From Bifidobacterium thermophilum (GTDB taxonomy: Bacteria; Actinomycetota; Actinomycetes; Actinomycetales; Bifidobacteriaceae), in NCBI GenBank assembly GCA_000741495.1, contig JGZV01000009.1:1-64000 (forward strand): a stretch of 64,000 nucleotides of DNA. The letters are read 5' to 3'. This document shows, in pieces, positions 19,235-28,749 of the stretch. Position 1 is the first letter of the stretch, and every line of letters starts with the position of its first letter. The notes beneath the pieces were generated by a model. That model was given only the letters and a program-made list of their open reading frames with translations, ran no database searches and was not told where the DNA came from. A program made the translations under genes and the position numbers.

Positions 19235-20286
19235 TGTCCGATATGACACAAGCTTCGGCACCGGGTCAAACCCCGCAGGACTCGCAGGTGTCAGTGCCTC
19301 AACCGGCATCCCAGCCCGCCGCGACGCAACCAGCCACGGCACAACCGAGCGCGCAGCACCACGCCGCGTCACCACAGCCGAATGCATCACAGCCGAACAC
19401 ACCCCAGCCCGCAACACTGCAACCCGCCACAACACCACGGCACCCGCGGCTGCTGCCGCTGCCCGCCCGCATCCGCCGCGCGATGAGCGGCTCGTGGGCC
19501 ATGCTGATCGCCACACTGATTCTTCTGGCCACTGCTGTTATCGGCTTGATTCCATCGTTCAATTCGCAGGCGTTGAAGCAGGATATCGTGCTCGGTACCG
19601 TTCCTGCCGGTACGGATGGCCACATATGGGGCACTGACGCGCTGGGCCGTGACGTGTTCATGCTGACCGTCGCCGGTGCCCGAACGGCCATCGCCGGCCC
19701 GGTGGTGATTGCGGTCGGCGCGATGACGATCGGCCTCGTATTCGGCCTGCTTGCCGCGTATACGGGCGGCTGGGTGGATTGGCTGATCTCCCGCGTAGTG
19801 GAACTCATGCTTTCCCTGCCGACGCTGCTGCTCGCCATTGTGCTCGCCGGCCTGATCGGCGGCGGCTACTGGGTGAATGTGCTCGTGTTCATGCTGTTGT
19901 ATGCGCCGTACGAGATCCGCTTGGTGCGGTCTGCGGCGCTCTCGCACCTGCATGCCCCATTCCTCGATGCCGCGCGGCTGCTGGAACTCCGCCCGGCGCG
20001 CATTCTCGCCCGCCACGTGTTCCCGGTGATCCGCCCGGTGGTCGGGGCGGCTATGTTCCTCGATATGAGCAATGCGTTGGTATCGCTGTCGTCACTGTCG
20101 TTCCTCGGACTTGGTATTTCACCGCAGGCCGCTGATTGGGGCCGACAGCTTTCGGATGCGCGCGACCAGCTGTTCAACAACCCGATGACCGCGATCGCAC
20201 CCGGCATCGCCATCATCGTGGTTTCTGTCGCCATGAACATCGTGGGTGATTGGATCACCGCGCGTGCGGATAGGGGTGAGCGATGA
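19234..20286 (+). CDS. ABC transporter permease, DppC/OppC type
   Basis: Second permease of the importer. Typical DppC features appear: GTDALGRDVF, five to six helices, and the ATP-binding loop EIRLVRSAALSHLHAPFLDAA. Unusually, about 85 residues rich in Pro, Gln, Ala and Thr precede the first helix; this low-complexity tail would lie in the cytoplasm and has no counterpart in standard DppC. Start and stop overlap both neighbours (TGATG before, ATGA after), showing tight translational coupling. Confidence 0.9.
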   Translation: MSDMTQASAPGQTPQDSQVSVPQPASQPAATQPATAQPSAQHHAASPQPNASQPNTPQPATLQPATTPRHPRLLPLPARIRRAMSGSWAMLIATLILLATAVIGLIPSFNSQALKQDIVLGTVPAGTDGHIWGTDALGRDVFMLTVAGARTAIAGPVVIAVGAMTIGLVFGLLAAYTGGWVDWLISRVVELMLSLPTLLLAIVLAGLIGGGYWVNVLVFMLLYAPYEIRLVRSAALSHLHAPFLDAARLLELRPARILARHVFPVIRPVVGAAMFLDMSNALVSLSSLSFLGLGISPQAADWGRQLSDARDQLFNNPMTAIAPGIAIIVVSVAMNIVGDWITARADRGER

Positions 20287-21902
20287 GCATCAGGAAACGC
20301 GGCCCGCAGATTGCCGCACAGCACAATCAGGACCCACAGGATCTCCAAAATCCGCAGAATCCCGCCATCACGCTTCGCGGTCTCAAAGTACGCATCGGCG
20401 ACACCGAACTGCTACACGGCGTCGATCTGGATATTCCGCGCGGCGACACCACGGCGATTGTCGGCGAATCCGGCTCCGGCAAGTCCTTGACCGCGAAAGC
20501 CCTTGCCGGCCTGCTACCGCGATATGCGAACGTGCAGGGTTCATACAGTCTACTTGACGACACCGTGGATTTGGCGGGCGGCGAGCGTTCGTGGCGGGCG
20601 TTGCGCGGCGGCGCGATCGTGTGGCTTCCGCAGGACCCGTTCTCGTCGCTTGACCCGCTGCATACGTGCGGAACTCAGATTGCCGCCGGTATGCGTAGCG
20701 GCTCCCGTGCCGAGCGCCGCGACCGTGTGCGGCGGTTGCTGACGGATGTCGGGCTTGACGCCGATGTCGCCGACCGCTACCCGCATGAGTTGTCCGGCGG
20801 CATGCGTCAGCGTGTGGCCATTGCCGCCGCACTCGCGCCGCAGCCGCAGATTCTGATCGCCGACGAGCCGACCACCGCACTCGACGCACAGATGCAAAGC
20901 GGCGTCTTGGATTTGCTGGGCCGTTTACGCGATGAACGCCAGCTGACGCTTGTGCTGATTACGCATGATTTGGCGCTTGCCGCACAGCGTGCCGACCATC
21001 TGGCGGTGTTCCGCGATGGTAGGGTGGTCGAGACCGGCAGCCGGGACGATATCATCCGGCACCCGCGAACCGCGTATACGCGCGAACTGCTGGCCGCCCA
21101 TGCCGGCATCGGCGAGGCAGCACGCCCGACCATCGGAAGAACCGTGGTGCGGGCGGACCATCTGGTGAAGCGTTTCGCCGGGGCTCCCCGACCTGCGGTC
21201 GACGACGTCTCGCTCGAGGTGCATGCCGGCGAAATCCTCGGTCTGGTGGGTGCCTCCGGTTCCGGCAAATCCACGGTTGCTCGCTGCCTGGTCAATCTGG
21301 AACGTCCTGATTCCGGCGATGTACGGTATACGGACGGCAAGGGCGGTATGACCGGCTGGTCGATGCATGTGGCGCAACTCGTGTTCCAGAACCCGTATCA
21401 GTCGTTGAATCCGACAATGACGGTCCGACAGACGCTTGCCGAGGCGCTGCGCGCGTCCGGGGAGACAGCCGATGACGCGCATATCCGCCGGCTATTGGAT
21501 GTTGTCGGGCTGGAAACCGAGTATCTGGACCGCAAGCCGGGTACCCTGTCAGGCGGGCAATGCCAGCGCGTGGCCATCGCCCGCGCCCTGGCCCCGCAGC
21601 CGAAACTGCTGGTGGCCGATGAGGCGGTGACCGCGTTGGATGCCAATGTGCAACGGCATGTGCTGGAAACCCTATTATCCCTGCGTGATCGCACGGATCT
21701 GGCGATCCTGTTCATTTCTCATGACCTTGATACGGTCCGTCGTATCGCTGACCGGATCACGGTCATGGTCGACGGCCGGATCATCGAAGAGGGCGCCACC
21801 GCCGAAGTCATGGATCATCCGAAACACGAATACACACGCAAGCTCATCGCCTCAGTGCCGCGGGCGCTGTCCGCGACCCCTACGACACAGGAACGTCAAT
21901 GA
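20283..21902 (+). CDS. Fused two-domain ABC ATPase (DppD-DppF type)
   Basis: One 539-aa polypeptide carries both ATPase domains of the importer. Domain 1 has Walker A GESGSGKS, signature LSGGMRQR and Walker B ILIADEPTTALD. Domain 2 has GASGSGKS, LSGGQCQR and LLVADEAVTALD. The Pro after Walker B is replaced by Ala in domain 2. It starts in an ATGA overlap with the permease gene and ends in an ATGA overlap with the peptidase gene. Confidence 0.94.
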   Translation: MSIRKRGPQIAAQHNQDPQDLQNPQNPAITLRGLKVRIGDTELLHGVDLDIPRGDTTAIVGESGSGKSLTAKALAGLLPRYANVQGSYSLLDDTVDLAGGERSWRALRGGAIVWLPQDPFSSLDPLHTCGTQIAAGMRSGSRAERRDRVRRLLTDVGLDADVADRYPHELSGGMRQRVAIAAALAPQPQILIADEPTTALDAQMQSGVLDLLGRLRDERQLTLVLITHDLALAAQRADHLAVFRDGRVVETGSRDDIIRHPRTAYTRELLAAHAGIGEAARPTIGRTVVRADHLVKRFAGAPRPAVDDVSLEVHAGEILGLVGASGSGKSTVARCLVNLERPDSGDVRYTDGKGGMTGWSMHVAQLVFQNPYQSLNPTMTVRQTLAEALRASGETADDAHIRRLLDVVGLETEYLDRKPGTLSGGQCQRVAIARALAPQPKLLVADEAVTALDANVQRHVLETLLSLRDRTDLAILFISHDLDTVRRIADRITVMVDGRIIEEGATAEVMDHPKHEYTRKLIASVPRALSATPTTQERQ

Positions 21903-22996
21903 TAAGCGCCGAAGAGAACGCACAAAGCGCACAGAACATGCGAGAAGTCCTGTACCGCGCGATTGCCGTCCCACAATCGGTAAGCGGCCGGACGCAAGAT
22001 ATTTCCCGCGAAGCCGAACACATGGGCACAATCTGTGCTGCCGGCCCCAAGGCGTGTGACGATATCCGCTCGATCTATCTCAAACTGCCGGAAACCACGC
22101 GCGCCGCACTGGTCCAGGCACAGGGTGCACTGGAGCGCACGGTGTACACGGCGAACGACGGCCACGACACCGCATTCTTGCTGGGATTTCACCGCCCTCA
22201 CACCGCCCAAGAGAAGCTGTGCGCGTTCAGCGGTTGCGAACGTCTGCGGAATGGACTTGTCGAATATGCAGCACTGCACGCGATTCATGATTCGCACACG
22301 ATCACAGTCAAAACAGAGCCGGGAGTCTATGCCAAACAGGCAATGACGACATACGACGGGCGATCCTGGCGTCCGCTGGGCGAGCATGAGCATTACCGCC
22401 AGACCACGGAATTCACCTGCGGCCCGGTTTCGCTGCTCAACGCGATGCACCGGTTGCATCCGCAGGTGACGGCGAACCGCGTGGATGAGCTGCATATCTG
22501 GCGTGAGGCGACGATCGCCGTGGCGTGCGAACCGTACGGTTTGGCATTAAGCGCGATGAAACGCGGGGAACAGCCGCGTATTATCGTTTCGAAAACCGGG
22601 CCGGTGCTCAACCCGGCAGATGGTGCGATGGGCATGCTCGACACCGCGATGTCTCTCGACGTGCAGGAGCATTTCGCAACCCAGGCGCATGTGGCCGGCA
22701 TCCCCGTCGAAGTCATGCCGTTCACTGCGGCGGATGTCGTCAAGCGGCTTGATGGCGGGCACGTGGCGCTGGTACTCATTGACGAGCATGTCATGCATGG
22801 TGAAATCTGCCCGCACTGGGTGACAGTTACCGGCATGTTGGCTGATGGCACGCTGCTGGTCGATGACCCGTGGATTGATGAACCGTACGGTGAGACATTG
22901 GTCGACGCCTACCAGTTGCCGATCCGTCAGGCTGATTTCGATTTGATGATCCACTATGATGAGCCGGCGAGCGCCCAGGCGATGATCATCCTGTAG
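21899..22996 (+). CDS. C39-like cysteine peptidase (DUF3335 type), last gene of ABC operon
   Basis: A 365-aa protein whose C-terminal half looks like the C39-like DUF3335 family: TTEFTCGPVSLLNAM holds the likely catalytic Cys (near residue 175), then HIWREATIAVACEPYGLAL, then the His in PHWVTVTG and Asp in VDDPW. The first ~150 residues are not recognised. There is no signal peptide, so it should be cytoplasmic. The ATGA overlap with the transporter ATPase ties it to the importer, suggesting it cleaves or modifies what is imported. It could instead act as an amidase or transglutaminase-like enzyme. Confidence 0.75.
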   Translation: MISAEENAQSAQNMREVLYRAIAVPQSVSGRTQDISREAEHMGTICAAGPKACDDIRSIYLKLPETTRAALVQAQGALERTVYTANDGHDTAFLLGFHRPHTAQEKLCAFSGCERLRNGLVEYAALHAIHDSHTITVKTEPGVYAKQAMTTYDGRSWRPLGEHEHYRQTTEFTCGPVSLLNAMHRLHPQVTANRVDELHIWREATIAVACEPYGLALSAMKRGEQPRIIVSKTGPVLNPADGAMGMLDTAMSLDVQEHFATQAHVAGIPVEVMPFTAADVVKRLDGGHVALVLIDEHVMHGEICPHWVTVTGMLADGTLLVDDPWIDEPYGETLVDAYQLPIRQADFDLMIHYDEPASAQAMIIL

Positions 22997-23037
22997 CCGC
23001 CGTACCGGCTTTGCCTAGATAAGTGTCGTATAAGCGA

Positions 23038-23074
23038 AAGGCCCGGCAGGACTCGTACATCCATGCCGGGCCTT
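23038..23074. terminator. Terminator between convergent genes
   Basis: Stem AAGGCCCGGCA (23038-23048) with TGCCGGGCCTT (23064-23074). It lies between the convergent peptidase and htrA genes and can serve both strands. Confidence 0.75.
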
Positions 23075-23121
23075 CGTTATCCGGGCCGCTCAGTCAGCGG
23101 GTTTCCCGCAGACCGCAGGAT

Positions 23122-24948
23122 TTACCACAGGCCGAACGGGTCGAACACGCCGCCGTCGTCATCGTTGGAACCGTTGCCGTTTCCGCCGTTGCCGTTGCCG
23201 GAACCGTTATTCCCGTTATTGTTGTTATTGTTGCCGGAACCGTTTGAATTGTTGGAGTTCGTGGTGGTTTCGGCCTGGTCGAGGGTCACGTCCACGTTCA
23301 TCGTCTTGCCGTCACGCACGATGGTGAGCGTCACCTTCTCGTTGAGCGTCGCAGCCCGCACGTAGCCAAGCAGCGAATAGCTGTTGGTCACCGCGTTGCC
23401 GTTGAAGGCAACGATGGTGTCACCGGACTTCAGGCCCGCCTTGTCTGCCGCGCTGCCGGAGGTGACTGCGGAGCCCGTGCCGGAGGAGGTGATTTCGGCA
23501 CCGCCGCGGGTCACGCCGTCGGCTTCCACGTTCGCGCTCTTGACGGTCACGCCGAGCACAACATGCGTTGCTTTGCCGTCCTTGATGATTTCGTCGGCGA
23601 TGGTTTTGACCACGTTCGACGGGATGGCGAAACCGATGCCGATCGAACCGCTGGAATCGGAGCTCGAGGAGCTGGAGGACGCTGTCGCGATCGAGGAGTT
23701 GATGCCGATAACTTCACCGGCCGCGTTGAAGGTCGGGCCGCCGGAGTTGCCGGGGTTGATAGCCGCGTCGATCTGTACGGCGTTGGTGACGACCTCGTTA
23801 TTGTTGTCGTCAGTCACGGAGACCGGGCGATTCACAGCGGACACGATGCCGGTGGTGGCGGTGTTCTCATAGCCAAGCGGGTTGCCGATCGCCATGATGG
23901 ATTCGCCGACCGCCAGCTTGTCGGAATCGGCGAAGCTCACCGCGGTCAGGTCGCTCGGCGGGTTATCGAGCTTGATGACCGCCAGATCAGTGGTGCTGTC
24001 CGTGCCGACAACCTTCGCGGAGTAGATGTCCCCGTTGGCGAGGGTCACCTGGATGTCGGAAGCGCCGGAAATCACGTGGTTGTTGGTGACGATATAGCCC
24101 TTGGTGTCCACGATCGCACCGGAGCCTTTTGCCACTCCGCCGCTGATGCTCGCCTGGATGGACACCACGGATGCCGAGACTTTCTTCTCGACCGTGGTCC
24201 AATCGGTGCTCGTGGTCTTGCTGTTGGTGCTGCCGGAACCGGACGTATTCGAGGACACGCCGCTGAGCGAACTGCTGGCCGGAACCGTAACCCAGCCGTT
24301 GGTGATCGCCGCGTAGCCGACACCGAGGCACAGGACCGCCGCGACGAGGGCCGCGACAACGGCGACAACCACGTTATTCGCAGTTTTGCGGGCCGCTGGG
24401 CGTCCGTCAGGACCTTGGGGGCGCAACGCCCTCATTGAATGGTCCTTGCGGTCCGCTTGGGCCTTGGGGCGGGAACATCGGCGCTTGTGGGGCGCCAGGC
24501 TGCGCCGGGTTCGGCATACCACTGTCGGCTGACGAATCGCCGTACGGCTGCCGGGTGTCGGCGGCTGTCCGCCGGCGTTGCTTGCACCATTACCGTAGTA
24601 TCCGCCGTAATATGCGCCATACGGGTTCTGTTGATGTTGTGAGGGAATCTGTTGGGTCGCTCCGAAAGTCTGGGTAGGTTGCGTCTGCTGCGTCGGAACC
24701 GGACCGTACGCCCCGTATTCCGGTGCCGGCGTGTATGTCGGCTGCTGCTGGGTGGCGTTCGCGTCGTTGCCGGTGTCTGCCGTCGGCTCGTTCGTCTCGA
24801 TGGCGGAAGTCGGCTGGCTTGCATTGTTGTCTTCTGCGTATGACGTGTCGCTGGTCGTCTGATCGACCGGCGGCATAGGCACGGTCTGCCTGGCGTCATC
24901 CTGCGGCTGTTCGGGCTGGTTGTCCCAACCGGTATTGGTATCAGCCAT
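23122..24948 (-). CDS. HtrA/DegP-type membrane serine protease with PDZ domain
   Basis: Surface protease of the trypsin-PDZ type. Order: a disordered Gln/Pro/Thr/Tyr-rich N-terminus (~175 residues), one transmembrane helix (VVVAVVAALVAAVLCLGVG), the protease domain with His in VTNNHV, Asp in TDLAVIKL and Ser in PGNSGGP, a PDZ domain, and an Asn/Gly-rich tail. The ATG at 24948 follows AAAGGAG. Between about 24421 and 24550 the encoded residues are out of character (Arg/Lys-rich), while the neighbouring frame gives the expected Pro/Gln/Gly-rich text. This points to a compensated pair of one-base indels inside the linker. Confidence 0.9.
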   Translation of the reverse strand: MADTNTGWDNQPEQPQDDARQTVPMPPVDQTTSDTSYAEDNNASQPTSAIETNEPTADTGNDANATQQQPTYTPAPEYGAYGPVPTQQTQPTQTFGATQQIPSQHQQNPYGAYYGGYYGNGASNAGGQPPTPGSRTAIRQPTVVCRTRRSLAPHKRRCSRPKAQADRKDHSMRALRPQGPDGRPAARKTANNVVVAVVAALVAAVLCLGVGYAAITNGWVTVPASSSLSGVSSNTSGSGSTNSKTTSTDWTTVEKKVSASVVSIQASISGGVAKGSGAIVDTKGYIVTNNHVISGASDIQVTLANGDIYSAKVVGTDSTTDLAVIKLDNPPSDLTAVSFADSDKLAVGESIMAIGNPLGYENTATTGIVSAVNRPVSVTDDNNNEVVTNAVQIDAAINPGNSGGPTFNAAGEVIGINSSIATASSSSSSSDSSGSIGIGFAIPSNVVKTIADEIIKDGKATHVVLGVTVKSANVEADGVTRGGAEITSSGTGSAVTSGSAADKAGLKSGDTIVAFNGNAVTNSYSLLGYVRAATLNEKVTLTIVRDGKTMNVDVTLDQAETTTNSNNSNGSGNNNNNNGNNGSGNGNGGNGNGSNDDDGGVFDPFGLW

Positions 24949-25179
24949 GTTCACTCCTTTTGCCTAACTTTCGGCCGCACGTTCCGTTCGGCCTTGCACT
25001 ATCTATGAGTAAAGACGCCGCTTCTTCATGTTTCCTGAATGTTCCTTGGAAACCGATTCAAAATCCTCGTCGAATATGCACAGAATGCGGAAAATCAAGG
25101 ATTCCAGCGGGTTCGCCGTAACAACACAGGCTATCGGCTCAGCTGAGAGCGATGTCCGGCGCACGCCACACCAACCGAG

Positions 25180-26205
25180 CTACAGCAGGTCGATCAGCCG
25201 GTCCACCGACTCGGCGGTCGTCGCCCAGCTGGTGCAGATTCGCATCACCGTATGATCGTCGTCGTACCGCTCCATGAAGCCCATACGGACCTCACGTTCC
25301 AGCCGGTCGATGGTCGCATGGTCAAGAACCACAAAAATCTGGTTGGTCGTGTTCTCGTACACCATCCGGTAGCCCTTGGCGCGCAAGGCCTCGCGGATAC
25401 GGTCGGCCATCTCGTCCGCATTGCGGGCGATCCGCGTGTACAGCTCGTCGGTGAACAGCGTGTCGAATTGCAGGCCCATAAGCCAGCCTTTCGCCATCAG
25501 CGCGCCATGCTGCTTGATTTGCGCGGTGAAATGCTTGGGCATGTTGCCTTTGGTGAACACCACGGCCTCACCGAACAGCGCGCCCACCTTCGTGCCACCG
25601 ATATAGAACACGTCGGCGATCCGGGCGATATCAGGCAGTGTCACGTCAGTGCCGGACGCCACCAGCCCGTAGCCGAGGCGGGCACCGTCGATGAACAGCG
25701 GCATGTGATACTCGTGGCAGACGGCCGCGATGGCTCCAAGCTGCGCTTTCGTGTACAACGTGCCGTATTCGGTGGGGTATGAGATGTATACCATGCCGGG
25801 GAAGACCATATGCTCATGGTTGCCATCAGCGTAGAAAGTCTCGCAATACTCGCGCAGCTCGCCGGCATCGATCAGCCCGTCGTGCTGCGGGATGGTAAGG
25901 ACCTTGTGCCCGGTCGCCTCGATCGCGCCCGCCTCATGCACGTTCACGTGGCCGGACGCCGCGGCGACCACGCCCTCATACGGTTGCAGCATCGTGTCAA
26001 TGACCAGCTGATTGGTCTGCGTGCCACCGGAGATGAAGCGGACCTGCGCCTGCGGGCAATCACACGCCAAACGGATCTTCTCCTGCGCGGCTTCGCAGTA
26101 GTGATCGGTGCCGTAGCCCGGCAGTTGCTCCATATTCGTCTCGGCGAGACGTTTCAGGATCGCGGGATGAGCGCCCTCACTGTAATCGTTCTGGAACACG
26201 AGCAT
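25180..26205 (-). CDS. ltaE: Low-specificity threonine aldolase
   Basis: A PLP enzyme of the beta-eliminating lyase/aldolase group that splits threonine or allo-threonine to glycine and acetaldehyde. Typical blocks are NDYSEGAHPAI, the GGTQTNQL phosphate-binding region, HVNVHEAGAIEATGHK, the Asp in LFIDGARLGYGL and the PLP lysine in IGGTKVGALFGE. At 341 aa it is of normal length. It stands alone on the minus strand, with htrA next downstream after a gap of about 230 bp that shows no gene. Confidence 0.9.
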   Translation of the reverse strand: MLVFQNDYSEGAHPAILKRLAETNMEQLPGYGTDHYCEAAQEKIRLACDCPQAQVRFISGGTQTNQLVIDTMLQPYEGVVAAASGHVNVHEAGAIEATGHKVLTIPQHDGLIDAGELREYCETFYADGNHEHMVFPGMVYISYPTEYGTLYTKAQLGAIAAVCHEYHMPLFIDGARLGYGLVASGTDVTLPDIARIADVFYIGGTKVGALFGEAVVFTKGNMPKHFTAQIKQHGALMAKGWLMGLQFDTLFTDELYTRIARNADEMADRIREALRAKGYRMVYENTTNQIFVVLDHATIDRLEREVRMGFMERYDDDHTVMRICTSWATTAESVDRLIDLL

Positions 26206-26415
26206 GGATACGCCTCGAATCGTAAGTAGGACAACGGCTTGAATAACAGTGACATCCTATCATTGGGGCCCTGCCGCCGATGGCCACGTCCGTGGCGGCA
26301 ATAGGTTGGGGGGACCAGCGACCATTCCGATACCCCTATTCCTATCCTGCCCGATGAATCCCTGCACCCGTCTTACGCAAAATCAAAACATCTCATCGAA
26401 TCGGTGTGTGCGGAA

Positions 26416-26478
26416 GAGATGTTCAGAAAAAAACTCTCGAAAACTCTCCACAGCGGTAAAATCCAAGAAATATTGAGA
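26416..26478 (-). repeat. AT-rich GAGATATTGAGA-type intergenic element
   Basis: Read on the minus strand it begins TCTCAATATTTC, has GAGAGTTTTCGAGAG in the middle and ends TTCTGAACATCTC. It aligns over its 63-bp length with the element at 28889-28950. The surrounding 26206-26891 has no gene. Confidence 0.6.
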
Positions 26479-26605
26479 TTTCTCAGCTGACATGACAACC
26501 ACTGGAAGCCGATGAATCGTTGAAATTCCAAGCTTTCATCCGCCACGCCATACCGACGACCAGACGATGGAATCTCAAAAACTTCCGAAAACAGGCATCA
26601 CCGAC

Positions 26606-26668
26606 GAGATGTTCAGACTTTTTTTCTCAATATCTCGCAAGACTGGGCGAAAATCGGAGATTTTCAGA
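26606..26668 (-). repeat. AT-rich GAGATATTGAGA-type intergenic element
   Basis: On the minus strand it starts TCTGAAAATCTCCGATTTTCG, holds GCGAGATATTGAGA and ends GTCTGAACATCTC. It aligns with 58022-58083, which has the same start, core and end in 62 bp. Confidence 0.65.
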
Positions 26669-26891
26669 TTCCAGTCCTGACGCCCCGCACAAGGCTGAAA
26701 TCAGCGACGCCTCAGAACCGGAGCAAGTAGGAGCCAAAGGCATTGCCGATAATCCGCATTGGGGTTGTTGGCCGATAGCCGCCCAGTATTGCGCCCACAT
26801 TTAACCCCACTTTTCGGAAAACACAGGGAATAACCGGGATATATTCGGAATCAGCCACGCTATCGGCACGCCGATGCAACCGTCGAAAAAC

Positions 26892-26920
26892 AAAAAAACC
26901 GGAGCCGAAGCTCCGGTTTT
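26892..26920 (-). terminator. Terminator of tRNA-Leu
   Basis: Stem ACCGGAGC and GCTCCGGT with a CGAA loop, followed on the minus strand by a run of T (26892-26898). It lies a few bases after the tRNA 3' end. Confidence 0.85.
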
Positions 26921-26925
26921 GTTCG

Positions 26926-27008
26926 TGCGAGCGGAGGGAGTTGAACCCTCACGAGCATTCGCTCACTGCCACCTGAAGACAGCGCGTCTACCATTCCGCC
27001 ACGCTCGC
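26926..27008 (-). tRNA. tRNA-Leu (anticodon CAG)
   Basis: An 83-nt cloverleaf with a long variable arm, as in class II tRNAs. Acceptor arms GCGAGCG and CGCTCGC pair; the anticodon stem CTGTC/GGCAG encloses TTCAGGT, giving anticodon CAG for CUG leucine codons. The T arm reads GAGGG-TTCAACT-CCCTC. CCA is not encoded. A good sigma70-like promoter and a terminator bracket it. Confidence 0.95.
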
Positions 27009-27020
27009 AGACAAATAGAC

Positions 27021-27049
27021 AAGATACCATGATTAACTATCTGTCGCAA
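27021..27049 (-). promoter_or_regulatory. Promoter of tRNA-Leu
   Basis: Minus strand: -35 TTGCGA (27049-27044), 17-bp spacer, -10 TATCTT (27026-27021), about 13 bp before the mature tRNA 5' end. Confidence 0.65.
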
Positions 27050-27136
27050 GCCGGCATCATCGGCGTGTCGCGCGTCTTCGCTTCGAAGACGCAACCTGCC
27101 TGATTCAACGGCGGTCAGCTCACCCGCGCGGCTAGC

Positions 27137-28438
27137 TCACCCGCGCGACCCGTTCGCATAGAATCGCGCCAGCGTCTCGTCGCGGAACTCGTCGAAATAC
27201 CCACCGTCAATCGACGCGCGGATATCGTCAAGCAGTTTCACGAAGAAATGCTCGTTGTGAATCGTCGCCAGCGTGAAGCCGTTGAACTCCCTCGCGCGCA
27301 GCAGATGGTCGACATACGCCCGCGAATAATGCGTGCACGTGTAGCAGTCGCAGCCCTGTTCGAGCGGTTCGAAATCGAACTTGTTGGCGGCGCGCTTGAT
27401 GTTGTACCGTCCGTCGCGAGTGAAGATGGCGCCGTTTCGCCCGCAACGCGCGGGGGCCACGCAGTCGAAGGTGTCACCGCCGTTTTCCACGCATGCGAAG
27501 ATGTCATCCACCGCCGCAATGCCAAGCACGTGACGCGGCCGATTCTCCGGCATTGCGTCGCAGATCCACGCGCACGTGTCGCCGATAATCCGTTTCTCGA
27601 TCGCGCCTCCAATACCGACGCCGTCAAAGTCCAGCGAAGCGATCTCCTCGGCCGCATGCCGCCGCAAATCCTCGTAATTCGCGCCTTGGACCACGCCATA
27701 CAGCGCCTGGTACGGCTTGCCGAGCCGCTCCCGGGTGAGGCGCTCATGCTCGGCGACGCAGCGTTTAGCCCACCGGAACGTGCGTTCCACCGAGCGTTCC
27801 TGATATCCGCGCGTATTCATGAGCGTGGTCAGCTCGTCGAACGCGAACATGATGTCGGCACCGATCTTGTGCTGGATTCCCATGCTGATTTCCGCGCTGA
27901 ACCGGTGTTTCGCGCCGTTGAGCGGCGATTTGAACGTCACGCCGTCCTCGTCCACGAAAGCGAGGCGCTGCTTGCCTTCGGCGATCACGTCGTCCGACTT
28001 CATGCCGGTCACGTCCATGGCGAGCGTCTTCTTGAAGCCCGCGCCCAGCGACAGCACCTGGAATCCGCCGGAATCCGTGAAGGTCGGGCCGTCCCAGTTC
28101 ATGAACTTCGCGAGCCCGCCGGCGGCGTCAAGCACATCCTCACCCGGACGTTCGAACAGGTGGAACGCGTTCGACAGCAGGCATTGCGCGCCCAGCTGCT
28201 TCATGGATTCAGGCAGAACGGCTTTCATCGCTCCCTGCGTGGCGACCGGCACGAACGCGGGCGTATGGATGTCGCCGTGCGGGGTGTGGATGATGCCGGT
28301 GCGCCCGTACCGCGCGCCGCCACGCCCTTTGCCGTTCGCGGCATCCGGCAGGCGGGTGATGGTTTCGAACCAGAACGCGCTACGGTCGCCGGGTTTGCCG
28401 GGCTCGGCGCCACGGGGGTGTTCAAGCAGACTAGTCAT
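27137..28438 (-). CDS. tgt: tRNA-guanine transglycosylase
   Basis: Exchanges guanine for queuine or its precursor at the wobble position of GUN-anticodon tRNAs. The N-terminal catalytic Asp lies in FTDSGGFQVLSLG, the nucleophile Asp in DTFDCVAPARCGRNG, and the zinc site is CDCYTCTHY with a later His. The usual PTR after the nucleophile block reads PAR here. At 433 aa it is slightly longer than E. coli Tgt because of an extended N-terminus and GARYGRTG entry. No strong ribosome site precedes the start. Confidence 0.95.
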   Translation of the reverse strand: MTSLLEHPRGAEPGKPGDRSAFWFETITRLPDAANGKGRGGARYGRTGIIHTPHGDIHTPAFVPVATQGAMKAVLPESMKQLGAQCLLSNAFHLFERPGEDVLDAAGGLAKFMNWDGPTFTDSGGFQVLSLGAGFKKTLAMDVTGMKSDDVIAEGKQRLAFVDEDGVTFKSPLNGAKHRFSAEISMGIQHKIGADIMFAFDELTTLMNTRGYQERSVERTFRWAKRCVAEHERLTRERLGKPYQALYGVVQGANYEDLRRHAAEEIASLDFDGVGIGGAIEKRIIGDTCAWICDAMPENRPRHVLGIAAVDDIFACVENGGDTFDCVAPARCGRNGAIFTRDGRYNIKRAANKFDFEPLEQGCDCYTCTHYSRAYVDHLLRAREFNGFTLATIHNEHFFVKLLDDIRASIDGGYFDEFRDETLARFYANGSRG

Positions 28439-28749
28439 AGCCGCTACTTTAGGCGGAACCTAGGGAAAAGGCAGTTCGCGGCAGAGTTCGCACGCTGTCC
28501 GTTCGCACGCGTATGTCCCGATGATGCCCCGATAACACCCTGACGATGCCCGGCGTCCCGTCGCACGGCTACGCGGGACTTTACGCCCGCGAGGGCCGTA
28601 CGCGAGCAATCTCCCAGATTTTGCGGGAGTTTATCCGTCGGCAGGCGGTTCCGGCACAACGTCCCATGACCGGTACGTCTTGTGCCTATTCCCGCATCAC
28701 GAGCCACGGCACGCATCGCAATCACCGTCATCGGTCAACAGCATCACAG

